This document shows, piece after piece, positions 1-8,795 of a stretch of DNA of 64,000 nt. The position numbers and the translations under genes were made by a program. The DNA is taken from contig NC_004113.1 in the NCBI RefSeq assembly GCF_000011345.1, positions 1 to 64,000 on the forward strand, given 5' to 3'. A model generated the notes under the pieces. It saw nothing but the letters and a program-made list of their open reading frames with translations. It did no database searches and had not been told where the DNA came from. Numbering within the stretch: position 1 is the stretch's first letter; each line of letters begins with the position of its first letter. Source of the stretch: Thermosynechococcus vestitus BP-1. GTDB taxonomy: Bacteria > Cyanobacteriota > Cyanobacteriia > Thermosynechococcales > Thermosynechococcaceae.

Positions 1-128
1 ATTTAAATCCAGAGGTGCTTGCATCGCCAGCCAATGGAAAATCTGCAGGGGGTTCTTTGGCCGTCGAGTTGATGGAGTACAATAGGGGCGTTATTTTGTT
101 CTGAAGTGCTTTCCCAGCGAGCCAAAAG

Positions 129-1142
129 ATGAAAGCCGTTGCCATCGCTGAGTTTGGCGAGCCCGATGTCTTGGTGCTACGGCAGGTACCCGAGCCGCAG
201 ATTGAAGCTGCCGATGAGGTGAAAATTCAACTGCGGGCAGCCAGTGTCAACCCCATTGATACCAAGCTGCGACAGCGGGGCACGTTTTTTCCCGATCGCC
301 GGCCAGCGATTCTTGGCTGTGATGGTGCTGGCGTAGTCGTGGCCGTGGGTGCAGCAGTACGGCGCTTTCGCGTAGGCGATGAGGTCTATTTCTGCTATGG
401 CGGCCTGGGCGATCGCGGTGGCTGTTACGCCGAGTATGCAGTTGTGCCGGAAGCGGCTGTTGCCCACAAGCCCAAAACCCTCTCCTTTATTCAGGCAGCC
501 GCCTTGCCCTTGGCCGTCATTACCGCCTGGGAAGCCTTGGGCGATCGCGGGGCTGTCCCACCGTTGAATGTCCTCTCTACGGCAAAAACCGTTCTCATTC
601 ACGCCGGCGCGGGCGGGGTGGGGCATCTGGCCATTCAATTAGCGCGGCGCGCAGGGGCCCAGGTGGCCACCACCATTAGTTCACCGGCAAAAGCCCAATT
701 TACAGAAGCCTTGGGGGCAACCCTCGCCATTAACTACACAACAACCGACTGGGTGCAAGCGGTTTTAGATTGGACCGGCGGCAAGGGGGTCGATCTTGCC
801 CTTGATACCGTTGGGGGGGCCACCTTTGCCGAAACCTTCAAGGCCGTGCGTCCCTACGGCACCCTAGCCACCCTCTTGGAACCTGCAGTCGATACCCCAT
901 GGAAAATTGCCCGCCAACGCAATCTCTTGATCCAACTGACCCTAATGCTCACCCCTCAACTCCTGGGCCTGCGGGAGGCCCTTGCCCACCAAGGCCAGAT
1001 CCTAGAGCAGGTGGCTACCCTCGTGGATCGCGGTGAGCTGCGGGTTGTTGTGGATAAAACCTTTCCCCTCGGTGCCGCCGCCGATGCCCACCGCTATCTC
1101 AGCCAACGCTTGGTACAGGGGAAGGTGGTACTCATCCCATAA
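129..1142 (+). CDS. MDR-family NADPH:quinone reductase-like oxidoreductase
   Basis: A 337-residue medium-chain dehydrogenase/reductase. The GroES-like N-terminal half (about residues 1-120) is followed by a Rossmann domain with the nucleotide motif GAGGVGHLAIQLA near residue 160. The cysteine and histidine zinc ligands of classical alcohol dehydrogenases are not evident, so this looks like the zinc-free quinone reductase (zeta-crystallin) branch. That branch reduces quinones or enones with NADPH in the cytosol. The ATG gives a full-length protein. It is transcribed alone, convergent with the protease gene downstream. The family is clear; the substrate cannot be told from sequence. Confidence 0.85.
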   Translation: MKAVAIAEFGEPDVLVLRQVPEPQIEAADEVKIQLRAASVNPIDTKLRQRGTFFPDRRPAILGCDGAGVVVAVGAAVRRFRVGDEVYFCYGGLGDRGGCYAEYAVVPEAAVAHKPKTLSFIQAAALPLAVITAWEALGDRGAVPPLNVLSTAKTVLIHAGAGGVGHLAIQLARRAGAQVATTISSPAKAQFTEALGATLAINYTTTDWVQAVLDWTGGKGVDLALDTVGGATFAETFKAVRPYGTLATLLEPAVDTPWKIARQRNLLIQLTLMLTPQLLGLREALAHQGQILEQVATLVDRGELRVVVDKTFPLGAAADAHRYLSQRLVQGKVVLIP

Positions 1143-1350
1143 CTGGGGATTTTCCGATGGTTGCTCCAATCTTTGCTGCCCTCCCCATCGGGCTGGAACA
1201 CGCCCAAGGGATGCCGGTCCTCCGCAGCCAAAGGTCCCCCAGCGCTCTCTATCGTGTTGCCCCATGTTTAACGGGCGGCTTAGCGACTGTGGCCTTTGGT
1301 TTAGGGGCGAGACGGTGCGGGCGCAGCCTTAGTCCTAACTGGGTCCTAAC
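1143..1350. other. Convergent intergenic region without a supported gene
   Basis: Lies between the stops of two converging genes. A short open frame on the plus strand has composition like non-coding sequence and no ribosome binding site. No convincing terminator hairpin or RNA gene was seen. Confidence 0.4.
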
Positions 1351-2508
1351 TTATTCGGGTTGAGCGGAGGGATACCATTCCGGCGGCATGGGCTCGGGCT
1401 TAAGGCGAAGGGTTTGCCGGCGATCGCCCCGTTCAATCTCCAAAGTAATTTTCTCCCCAAGTTTCGTTTGCTCAACAACGCTTTGTACCTGTTGCGGGGT
1501 GGGTTGGTTAATGTCGTTCACTTTGGCAATCCAATCTCCCGCTTGCAGACCCGCTTTTGCTGCTGGGGAATTGGGGGCAACGCCAATGATCAAGGTGCCT
1601 TGGGTTCGGTTCAGGGTCCAGTTGGGCTGTTGTTCACGGATTTGTAGTGCCAGTTCTGGAGTTAGGGGCACCATGCGAATGCCTAAGTAGAGGTGCTGAG
1701 CGCGACCTGTGGTAATAATTTGCTCAGCAATACCATAGGCCGTATTGATGGGAATGGCAAAGCCAAGACCCTGCGCTTGGGAAATCACCGCCGTATTGAC
1801 CCCCACCACTTGACCGGCAGCATTCAGGAGTGGCCCCCCGGAATTCCCCGGATTAATGGCTGCATCCGTTTGAATAAAGCTGACGCGCTTATCGGCAGCA
1901 CCAATTTCACTACTGGCACGCCCCATGGCACTGATAATCCCAGCGGTGACCGTGTTACTCAGCCCCAAGGGGTTACCGATGGCGATCGCCCACTCACCGG
2001 GCCTCAGGGTGTCGGAATTCCCCAGTTGAACCGTGGGCAGATTCTTGGCATTAATTTGCACCACCGCCACATCCGTCAGGGAATCAGCACCCAGCACCTT
2101 GCCATCGTACTGGCGACCATCGGGAAGCGTGACTCGCACGGCGCTAGCGCCTTCCACCACATGGGCATTGGTCATGATTTTGCCATCGGGCGTAAAGATA
2201 AACCCAGAGCCTTGACCTTGGCGCAGCGGCACATCTGGCACTGGGAAAGGAGCGAGAAAAGGATCCTCGCTACCGCGGTCCAATCGTAGCGTATCAATAC
2301 TCACCACCGCTGGCCCTGCCTCAGCAACCACCTTGGCAATGAAATTCTCTCCCGCGTGGGGTCGCTCCGCGGGGGCAAGGGGAGGCAGAGATGCTTCTGT
2401 ACTAGGGGTGGAGGGGGTGCGATCGGGCAAACGCAATGGACAGCCCGTTAGGGCGCCAAGGGCGATCGCCATCCCAAGGAAACTCAGCCGCCTGCGGACC
2501 ATACTCAA
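1351..2508 (-). CDS. Deg/HtrA-family serine protease, lipoprotein type
   Basis: A 385-residue trypsin-like protease with one PDZ domain, expected to act in envelope protein quality control. The N terminus is a signal peptide ending in the lipobox LTGC (Cys23), so it is probably anchored in a membrane facing the periplasm. The catalytic triad is visible as H116 (TNAHVVEG), D146 (SLTDVAVV) and S223 (GNSGGPL). The PDZ domain covers roughly residues 275-370 and contains AGLQAGDWI. Cyanobacteria carry three paralogues (HtrA, HhoA, HhoB); I cannot assign which one this is. It is a single gene facing away from the urease region. Confidence 0.9.
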   Translation of the reverse strand: MSMVRRRLSFLGMAIALGALTGCPLRLPDRTPSTPSTEASLPPLAPAERPHAGENFIAKVVAEAGPAVVSIDTLRLDRGSEDPFLAPFPVPDVPLRQGQGSGFIFTPDGKIMTNAHVVEGASAVRVTLPDGRQYDGKVLGADSLTDVAVVQINAKNLPTVQLGNSDTLRPGEWAIAIGNPLGLSNTVTAGIISAMGRASSEIGAADKRVSFIQTDAAINPGNSGGPLLNAAGQVVGVNTAVISQAQGLGFAIPINTAYGIAEQIITTGRAQHLYLGIRMVPLTPELALQIREQQPNWTLNRTQGTLIIGVAPNSPAAKAGLQAGDWIAKVNDINQPTPQQVQSVVEQTKLGEKITLEIERGDRRQTLRLKPEPMPPEWYPSAQPE

Positions 2509-2609
2509 CCCAACTCGGCATCAGATCCACTCTAGCCTTATTCTGAAAATAGTGATTTTGTCGAACGTCTGCTGCCATGCTAACTGTGATTAGCTACCTT
2601 GAACAGCCC

Positions 2610-2762
2610 ATGACCTTTGATAGTTTCTTTGGGCCGGTGACCCTTCAGCCAGGTCGCAATGAAAATGTCGATGAACGGCGCTGGCGCAACTGCAAAACCC
2701 ACAATGCGGATCTGCAAGCTTTGATGAAAAAGGGCCTCATTGTTGTCGAAGAATTGGGCTAA
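2610..2762 (+). CDS. Small hypothetical protein upstream of ureC
   Basis: About 50 residues from the ATG at 2610 (MTFDSFFGPV), or 61 from an earlier ATG at 2577. No domain is recognised. The protein is soluble and rich in charged residues and Asn, and ends in LIVVEELG. It stops 53 nt before ureC on the same strand and may share its transcript. Neither candidate start has a good Shine-Dalgarno sequence, so the choice is weak. Its composition looks coding, but a function cannot be offered. Confidence 0.5.
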   Translation: MTFDSFFGPVTLQPGRNENVDERRWRNCKTHNADLQALMKKGLIVVEELG

Positions 2763-2815
2763 ATTTAGACTGAGAAGGCCAGACTTCGCCGGCACCTGAC
2801 CTCTTTAGACCCCCA

Positions 2816-4534
2816 ATGAGCTACCGGATTGATCGCCAGACCTATGCAGAAACCTATGGCCCGACCGTGGGCGATCGTCTGCGACTTGCGGATACTGACC
2901 TGATTATCGAAATTGAGCACGACTACACCCACTATGGCGATGAGGTTAAATTTGGCGGCGGCAAAGTGATCCGCGACGGGATGGGACAGTCCCCCATTGC
3001 CAATGCCGAAGGTGCGGTGGATGTGGTGATCACCAATGCGGTGATTCTGGACTGGTGGGGCGTGGTCAAAGCCGATGTCGGCATCAAAGACGGCAAAATC
3101 TACAAAATTGGCAAAGCCGGAAATCCCTACACCCAAGAGGGGGTAGATATTATCATTGGCCCCGGCACGGAGGCGATCGCTGGCGAAGGCATGATCCTCA
3201 CCGCTGGGGGGATTGATGCCCATATTCACTTTATTTGTCCACAGCAGATTGCCACTGCTATTGCCGCCGGCATTACGACAATGATTGGCGGCGGAACGGG
3301 ACCTGCCACGGGTACCAATGCCACCACCTGTACGCCGGGACCTTGGAACATCTACCGCATGCTTCAGGCTGCTGATGCCTTTCCAGTGAATTTAGGCTTT
3401 TTGGGCAAGGGCAATAGCAGCCAACCCCAAGGATTGATTGAGCAAGTGCAGGCGGGCGTTGTGGGTCTCAAACTCCATGAAGACTGGGGCAGTACCCCTA
3501 ATGCCATTGACACCTGTTTGAGCGTGGCGGAAGACTACGACATTCAGGTGGCCATCCACACCGACACCCTCAACGAATCTGGGTTTGTTGAAGATACCAT
3601 TGCTGCTTTCAAAAACCGCACCATTCACGCCTATCACACGGAGGGCGCTGGCGGAGGACACGCCCCCGACATTATTAAGCTCTGTGGTCAAGCCAATGTG
3701 TTGCCCTCTTCCACTAATCCCACTCGGCCCTACACCGTCAATACCCTCGATGAGCACTTGGATATGTTGATGGTGTGCCACCACCTCGACCCCAGTATTC
3801 CTGAAGATGTGGCCTTTGCCGAGTCGCGGATCCGCAGAGAAACCATTGCCGCTGAAGATATTCTCCATGACCTCGGGGCGTTTAGTATTATCTCCTCAGA
3901 CTCCCAAGCCATGGGACGGGTGGGGGAGAGTATTATTCGCACATGGCAAACTGCCCACAAAATGAAGGTGCAGCGGGGACATCTCAGGGATCCTCAGCGG
4001 CCGGGAGTCGATCACGACAACTTCCGCGCCCGCCGCTATGTGGCCAAATACACGATTAATCCTGCCATCACCCACGGCATTGCTGAGTATGTGGGATCAG
4101 TAGAGGTGGGCAAAATTGCTGATCTATGCCTCTGGAAGCCCGCTTTCTTTGGGGTCAAGCCCGAACTGGTTATCAAGGGGGGAGTGATTGCCTACGCCCA
4201 AATGGGGGATGCCAATGCCAGTATTCCCACACCGCAACCAGTACACATGCAGCCCATGTTTGCCAGCTATGGGGGCTGCCGAACCACCACATCGGTAACC
4301 TTTATGTCTCAGGCGGGCATTGCCAACAACATCCCAGAACAATTGGGGCTACAAAAAACGGTGCTGCCGGTGGGCCATATTCGCCAACTGCGCAAAGCGG
4401 ATTTGAAGCTCAATGACTACTTACCCCATATTGAGGTCGATCCCGAAACCTATGAGGTGCGGGCGGATGGTGAATTGCTCACCTGTGAACCGGCGACCGT
4501 TTTGCCCCTTGCCCAACGTTATTTCCTCTTTTAA
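2816..4534 (+). CDS. ureC: Urease subunit alpha
   Basis: The 572-residue catalytic subunit of urease, which hydrolyses urea to ammonia and carbamate with a dinuclear nickel centre. The length matches the family. Metal-site segments are readable: GGIDAHIHF with the paired histidines, GLKLHEDWG with the lysine that becomes carbamylated, the later [16 protein letters not shown] histidines, and MVCHHLDPS containing the flap cysteine and histidine. The beta and gamma subunit genes are not adjacent. The accessory GTPase ureG is 48 kb away in this window. Scattered urease genes are common in cyanobacteria. A TPR gene follows after 3 nt. Confidence 0.97.
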   Translation: MSYRIDRQTYAETYGPTVGDRLRLADTDLIIEIEHDYTHYGDEVKFGGGKVIRDGMGQSPIANAEGAVDVVITNAVILDWWGVVKADVGIKDGKIYKIGKAGNPYTQEGVDIIIGPGTEAIAGEGMILTAGGIDAHIHFICPQQIATAIAAGITTMIGGGTGPATGTNATTCTPGPWNIYRMLQAADAFPVNLGFLGKGNSSQPQGLIEQVQAGVVGLKLHEDWGSTPNAIDTCLSVAEDYDIQVAIHTDTLNESGFVEDTIAAFKNRTIHAYHTEGAGGGHAPDIIKLCGQANVLPSSTNPTRPYTVNTLDEHLDMLMVCHHLDPSIPEDVAFAESRIRRETIAAEDILHDLGAFSIISSDSQAMGRVGESIIRTWQTAHKMKVQRGHLRDPQRPGVDHDNFRARRYVAKYTINPAITHGIAEYVGSVEVGKIADLCLWKPAFFGVKPELVIKGGVIAYAQMGDANASIPTPQPVHMQPMFASYGGCRTTTSVTFMSQAGIANNIPEQLGLQKTVLPVGHIRQLRKADLKLNDYLPHIEVDPETYEVRADGELLTCEPATVLPLAQRYFLF

Positions 4535-4537
4535 GCG

Positions 4538-5032
4538 ATGACAGATGCGGTATCTGCCCTCTTTCAACAGGGACAACAGGCCTTTGAGCGGGGCAACTAT
4601 CAACAATCCATTACCCTCTTGGCCCAGGCTGTCGCTCTCGCTGAGGGCAACACCACCCAATCGGGAGAAATTAGTCTCTGGCTGGTCACTGCCTATAGCG
4701 CTGCTGGCGATCAAGAGGCCGCCGTGAGCCTCTGCCGTCAACTGCAACGACACCCCGATCATCAGACCCGCCAGGAAAGTCGGCGCTTGCTGGCGATTTT
4801 GGAGGCGCCCCAACTGAAACGCCGCCCGGAATGGTGCAGCGAAATTCCTGACCTATCCCACCTGGGCGATCGCGCCTACACCTCCCCCTATCGCCATTCC
4901 CGGAAGCGGCCATCGGCCCCCACCCCAAAACCCCAAGAACCACCGCCCCCTGCAACTCCTTTACCAAATGCCTTTATCTGGATTGCCCTCACAGGCTTGG
5001 GCGTGGCTACCCTCTTGGCAGCTTGGTTATAA
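4538..5032 (+). CDS. Membrane-anchored TPR-like protein
   Basis: 164 residues. The N-terminal 80 residues have the helical-pair pattern of tetratricopeptide repeats (ALFQQGQQAFERGNYQQSITLL). A proline-rich linker follows (PTPKPQEPPPPATPLP), and the last ~20 residues form one transmembrane helix (FIWIALTGLGVATLLAAWL). Expected topology is a cytosolic TPR scaffold held by a C-terminal anchor. It begins 3 nt after ureC, so the two are probably cotranscribed. No known urease role exists for such a protein and none is claimed. Confidence 0.75.
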   Translation: MTDAVSALFQQGQQAFERGNYQQSITLLAQAVALAEGNTTQSGEISLWLVTAYSAAGDQEAAVSLCRQLQRHPDHQTRQESRRLLAILEAPQLKRRPEWCSEIPDLSHLGDRAYTSPYRHSRKRPSAPTPKPQEPPPPATPLPNAFIWIALTGLGVATLLAAWL

Positions 5033-5111
5033 AGCAGCTTTGACCACCCTGCAAAAAGTGCTGCAAAGGCAGTAGGGTAGTTCTCAAGGGCTACAAATGA
5101 CGACAGGGTAG

Positions 5112-5252
5112 GCCTTACTAATTTTCTTCTTAAGAATACTCTGGATGAGTGGGGCTCCAGAGCGATTACCCAAGGATGGCGATCGCTACGAAATGATGAG
5201 TGGGGAGTCAGGGGTGAGCCGTGCCTCCCACTGCCAAATCACCCATCTGTAG
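5112..5252 (+). pseudogene. Remnant of a Uma2-family (DUF820) endonuclease gene
   Basis: The frame from about 5112 to the stop at 5250-5252 reads PERLPKDGDRYEMMSGE and then SRASHCQITHL. This resembles the N-terminal signature of Uma2 proteins (LPxDGxRYExIxGE, then xAPSxxHQxI), which cyanobacteria carry in many copies. There is no ribosome binding site before the ATG at 5145. The frame closes after 35 codons and I could not find the catalytic core downstream. I read it as a decayed fragment. The match is from memory of the family pattern. Confidence 0.4.
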
Positions 5253-5429
5253 AAATTTTGACAGCCAACTTTAGGCATGGTCACACGTCACGGGTCTCCG
5301 TCGTACCTGCATGGGAGTTGGCGTTATTCAAAAGAAATTCAAAAGAATACCTTGACCTTTGCAACATCTCCCCTGTTGCCCAAGTTCCGTTGTCCCCTAG
5401 GGCAAATATTTCAGCCATGAGCCCATGGG
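5253..5429. other. Rest of convergent gap before cellulose synthase gene
   Basis: Between the Uma2-like fragment and the end of the cellulose synthase gene. It holds a short AAAAGAAATTC/AAAAGAATAC near-repeat around 5330-5350. A 64-codon plus-strand frame runs into the antisense of the next gene and is probably chance. Confidence 0.35.
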
Positions 5430-7640
5430 TTAGTGATTGCTATAGAGGCTAAAGAGCGAGCGAAAGTCGAATAGACGAATCAACATTGGCCAAAAGGCAT
5501 CTAGACCATTGGGGGCTTTCGGTTTGTGCCACCATGTGAGGCCACCATAAAGCAGTTGTACCAGGCCCCGCTGTGCCTCATCACTGACCTCAAGAAACCG
5601 CAGGTAAAGACAGCATTGCTCCTCTTCGGTGCGACTACGAACGACGGCAGCAGTCACACTAAAGTCCTGTTCCAAAAAGGTGAGGGTGCCGACGGTATCT
5701 CTTTGGGCTTCTATAAAACGCCCGGCGGTTAATAGTAGAGCAGCGCCTGTCTCCGACACATCGCGGGTATAGCCCCAGTAGGTTTGATCCCCTAATTGGA
5801 AGCGACACACAGTGCAAACGGGAAAGCGATCGCTTTGGCGCCGACTCGGCTGGTCAATAGACGACAAAACCGCAATCAAGGCAATAAAGGCGTTGTAGAG
5901 CGTCCAAGCCAACATCACCTCTAACCCTGACCGTTCATACTCCATTGGTGGCCAGATATGGAGCCAGTAACCCCCATAGCGGATAAAGACCCCTACGCTC
6001 ACCGCAATCAGAAACGCCACCAGCGGCCATGTATAGCGCAAATTCAACCGCTTCCGATTGGAGAGGGTGCCCTTGTTGGTGACAATGCTGCCAATTTTGC
6101 CGAAGGGATTGCGGAGGATTTTAATCAGTTGCACCATTCCCGGAAAGGCAAAGGTTACCTCATAAACTTCACCCCAAAGGGAAAAATACCGTCCTTCCGT
6201 CGCCCAGCTAAAGGTGGCGATCATCAGCAGCGTATAGGGCAGAGCATAAAAGAGATATTCACTCAAGGTAGCCACTGTCAGGGAAATGCCGGTCATCAGG
6301 CTTAAAAAAGGGCCGATGAGAAAGCAAGTGCGAATAAAGGGGTTGATGTTGTGCAATAGCAGCGACAGGTGGCAACTGCGCTGAAACCAGGACAGTTTTG
6401 ACCAAATGGGGAGATCATCGCCACAGAAATAGATTTGCATATTCCCCTGTAGCCACCGCAGCCGTTGCTCCAGATAATCTTGGAAGTTCCGCGGAGACTC
6501 GCCCATGCTGAGGATTTCATTGAGGTAAACGAGGCGATAACCAGCGATCTGCATTTTGGTTCCGGTCTGGAAATCCTCGACCACACAGCGGGTATAGTAT
6601 CCGCCTATGGCTTCTAGGGCACGGCGGCGCACGACATAGGAGGTACCACAGCAGATAATGGCGTTGCCAAAGTCTCGCCCTGGCTGAATAAAGCCAAAAA
6701 AGTACTCCATATCGCCGGGCATCATAAACTCAATCCCCAGGTTTTGGGAGTGGTAGTCAGGGTTAAAGAAGTGCTGGGGGGTCTGCACCATGGATACCTG
6801 ATCATCTTGGAAGAAGCCCACGGTGCGAGTGAGGAAGTTCTGAAAGGGAATAAAGTCGGCATCAAAAACGGCAATCAGTTCACCAGTGGTGTGTTTCAGG
6901 GCATGGTTGAGATTGCCTGCTTTGCGGTGCTCATTGGTGGGGCGGGTGAGATAGTTGACCCCCAGGTGCGCACAAAGATCTGCAATTTCCGATCGCCGAC
7001 CATCGTCAAGGACATAGATACTTTTATTCCTGTAGTGGATCGCCTGACAGGCCACAATTGTCCGCCGCAAAATATAGGGGGGTTCATTGTAGGTGGGGAT
7101 GAAAATATCTACACTGGGACAGTATTCACCCCTGAGAACCGCCTGCTGATAGGCATTTGCCTGCTGCGATCGCCAGGCAGTTGTCAGCCATGCCGTCTGG
7201 TAAAAATAAAGCAAATAGGTGAAAAAGGAGAGCACCTCAAGACCATAGAAGCCAAGACTGGCAGCGAAGCTCAACCAGTGGGCATCATTGAGCGTCACCC
7301 AGCCCCGCCACACCAGATAGCGGCAGCCAAAAAGAATGACAATGAAGCGAATAATTAAGCGGCTGACATTGTTGCTCGGAATAAAATTGAGGGCGATCGC
7401 CACCATCCCCACCAGAACCAGTGGCCACCACACACTCAACTCATCCTCAGGCATCTGTAAGAGGTCAGGTAAAGGCCGTAACTGGTCTGGGTTCACCAGA
7501 TCAATGGGAAACAGCGTCGGTCGCCACGTGGTGGCCAACAGCACACCGAAGAGCAAGAGGATGCTGAAAACAAAGAATCCCCAGACCCACGGTGCAACCC
7601 ATTGGCGGGGTGAAGCGGGCCTAGGCGGCTCATGGCTCAT
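5430..7640 (-). CDS. Cellulose synthase catalytic subunit with PilZ domain (GT2)
   Basis: A 736-residue inner-membrane glycosyltransferase of the BcsA/CesA type. N-terminal transmembrane helices are followed by the GT2 core with YVLDDGRR, the DxD motif FDADF, the acceptor motif VEDFQTG and the hallmark QRLRW. Further helices and a C-terminal PilZ domain follow, with RQSDR and DVSETG, the c-di-GMP binding pattern RxxxR...DxSxxG. Family knowledge: UDP-glucose is polymerised to beta-1,4-glucan and activated by c-di-GMP. The Thermosynechococcus orthologue (Tll0007, from memory) was shown to make cellulose for cell aggregation. No bcsB or bcsC partner is adjacent. Confidence 0.93.
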   Translation of the reverse strand: MSHEPPRPASPRQWVAPWVWGFFVFSILLLFGVLLATTWRPTLFPIDLVNPDQLRPLPDLLQMPEDELSVWWPLVLVGMVAIALNFIPSNNVSRLIIRFIVILFGCRYLVWRGWVTLNDAHWLSFAASLGFYGLEVLSFFTYLLYFYQTAWLTTAWRSQQANAYQQAVLRGEYCPSVDIFIPTYNEPPYILRRTIVACQAIHYRNKSIYVLDDGRRSEIADLCAHLGVNYLTRPTNEHRKAGNLNHALKHTTGELIAVFDADFIPFQNFLTRTVGFFQDDQVSMVQTPQHFFNPDYHSQNLGIEFMMPGDMEYFFGFIQPGRDFGNAIICCGTSYVVRRRALEAIGGYYTRCVVEDFQTGTKMQIAGYRLVYLNEILSMGESPRNFQDYLEQRLRWLQGNMQIYFCGDDLPIWSKLSWFQRSCHLSLLLHNINPFIRTCFLIGPFLSLMTGISLTVATLSEYLFYALPYTLLMIATFSWATEGRYFSLWGEVYEVTFAFPGMVQLIKILRNPFGKIGSIVTNKGTLSNRKRLNLRYTWPLVAFLIAVSVGVFIRYGGYWLHIWPPMEYERSGLEVMLAWTLYNAFIALIAVLSSIDQPSRRQSDRFPVCTVCRFQLGDQTYWGYTRDVSETGAALLLTAGRFIEAQRDTVGTLTFLEQDFSVTAAVVRSRTEEEQCCLYLRFLEVSDEAQRGLVQLLYGGLTWWHKPKAPNGLDAFWPMLIRLFDFRSLFSLYSNH

Positions 7641-7666
7641 CGGCAGGGACCCTAAAAAGAGGGAAC

Positions 7667-8746
7667 TTAGGCCATCGTTGGCATTTGCAGACGGGCAAAA
7701 ATCATGCGGCCGGCGGAGGTTTGCAAGGCACTGGTGACAACCACCGACAACTGATCGCCAATGTGATCCACCCCCTCTTCAACAACCACCATTGTGCCAT
7801 CCTCAAGGTAACCCACCCCTTGGGCAGGCTCTTTGCCTTCCTTAAGAATTTTCAACTCCAGGGTATCCCCGGGGAGATAGATGGGACGCAGGGCTTGAGC
7901 TAACTCGTTAACGTTAAAGACATCCACTTTTTGGAAGCGGGCAACTTTGTTCAGATTCAAGTCGTTAGTGACCAGGGTGCCGTTGATCTCTTGGCACAGG
8001 CGCACTAGCTTGGCGTCCACCGTCGTTAATTCTGGATAGTCTGCGGAGTGAATGACAATGCGATCGCCCAAACTCGCTTGGAGGCGATTGAGGACATCTA
8101 GACCCCGCCGCCCCCGCATCCGTTTTTGCTCATTGCCGGCATCGGCAATCAGTTGCAACTCCTGAAGGACAAACTGGGGCACAATGATTTGCCCTTCCAG
8201 GACCCCGAGATTCAACAGCGCCTCAATGCGGCCATCAATAATACAACTGGTATCCAGCACCTTTGCACGGGCAGGTTTGAGCATTCCCTCCGCCAAGAGG
8301 CTGCTTGCCACAGCATTGGGGTTAATTAACCGCAGTAGGGCCGGTCCGTGGCTATCGGCCAAGGTCGTTCCCGAATAGGCAAAGAGAATGCTCGTGAGAA
8401 CAGCAATCAGAGGCTTAATAAAGGAAAAGTCCTTGGGAATGGGCAACAGAAAAATCGGTGCCAGCATCAAATTGGCAAGGAGCAGCCCCACCACAAGACC
8501 CACTGCCCGCGACAGGAGGGTTTCTGGGGGCAATTGGCGGATACTGCGCTCGAGACGATGGTAAAGCGACTGCAACAATAAGCCAAGGGCAATGCCAACG
8601 ATGGCGCCAAAGGCAGCCATGACCCACTGCAATCCCCGCACATTGGCCACTTGAGCAAGAACCGTTTCTGGGAGTAGGTCAATGCTGTTGAAGCCAACGG
8701 CAATTCCCATCACGACGATAATGAGGAGTAAGATGGTATCGAGCAT
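7667..8746 (-). CDS. Membrane protein with PIN and TRAM domains (YacL family)
   Basis: 359 residues. Four predicted transmembrane helices occupy the first ~125 residues. A PIN nuclease domain follows with the acidic residues in DTSCIIDGR, near GLDVLNRLQ, in TVDAKLVRL and in VTNDLNLNK. The C-terminal TRAM domain (about residues 285-345) should bind RNA. The family is expected to cleave RNA at the membrane, but its substrate is unknown. It lies 26 nt upstream of the cellulose synthase gene on the same strand, so cotranscription is possible though no functional link is known. Confidence 0.85.
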   Translation of the reverse strand: MLDTILLLIIVVMGIAVGFNSIDLLPETVLAQVANVRGLQWVMAAFGAIVGIALGLLLQSLYHRLERSIRQLPPETLLSRAVGLVVGLLLANLMLAPIFLLPIPKDFSFIKPLIAVLTSILFAYSGTTLADSHGPALLRLINPNAVASSLLAEGMLKPARAKVLDTSCIIDGRIEALLNLGVLEGQIIVPQFVLQELQLIADAGNEQKRMRGRRGLDVLNRLQASLGDRIVIHSADYPELTTVDAKLVRLCQEINGTLVTNDLNLNKVARFQKVDVFNVNELAQALRPIYLPGDTLELKILKEGKEPAQGVGYLEDGTMVVVEEGVDHIGDQLSVVVTSALQTSAGRMIFARLQMPTMA

Positions 8747-8795
8747 TTGTTCGCTCCTGTCGCGCTGGACATCTCCATAGGCCCTTACTTTAGGA

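Noticed and set aside
1157-1363. 68-codon plus-strand frame after the MDR gene
   Set aside because: Composition is unlike the neighbours and it ends inside the antisense of the protease gene.
5258-5452. 64-codon plus-strand frame entering the cellulose synthase 3' end
   Set aside because: No ribosome binding site and no recognisable protein pattern; it overlaps a real gene on the other strand.
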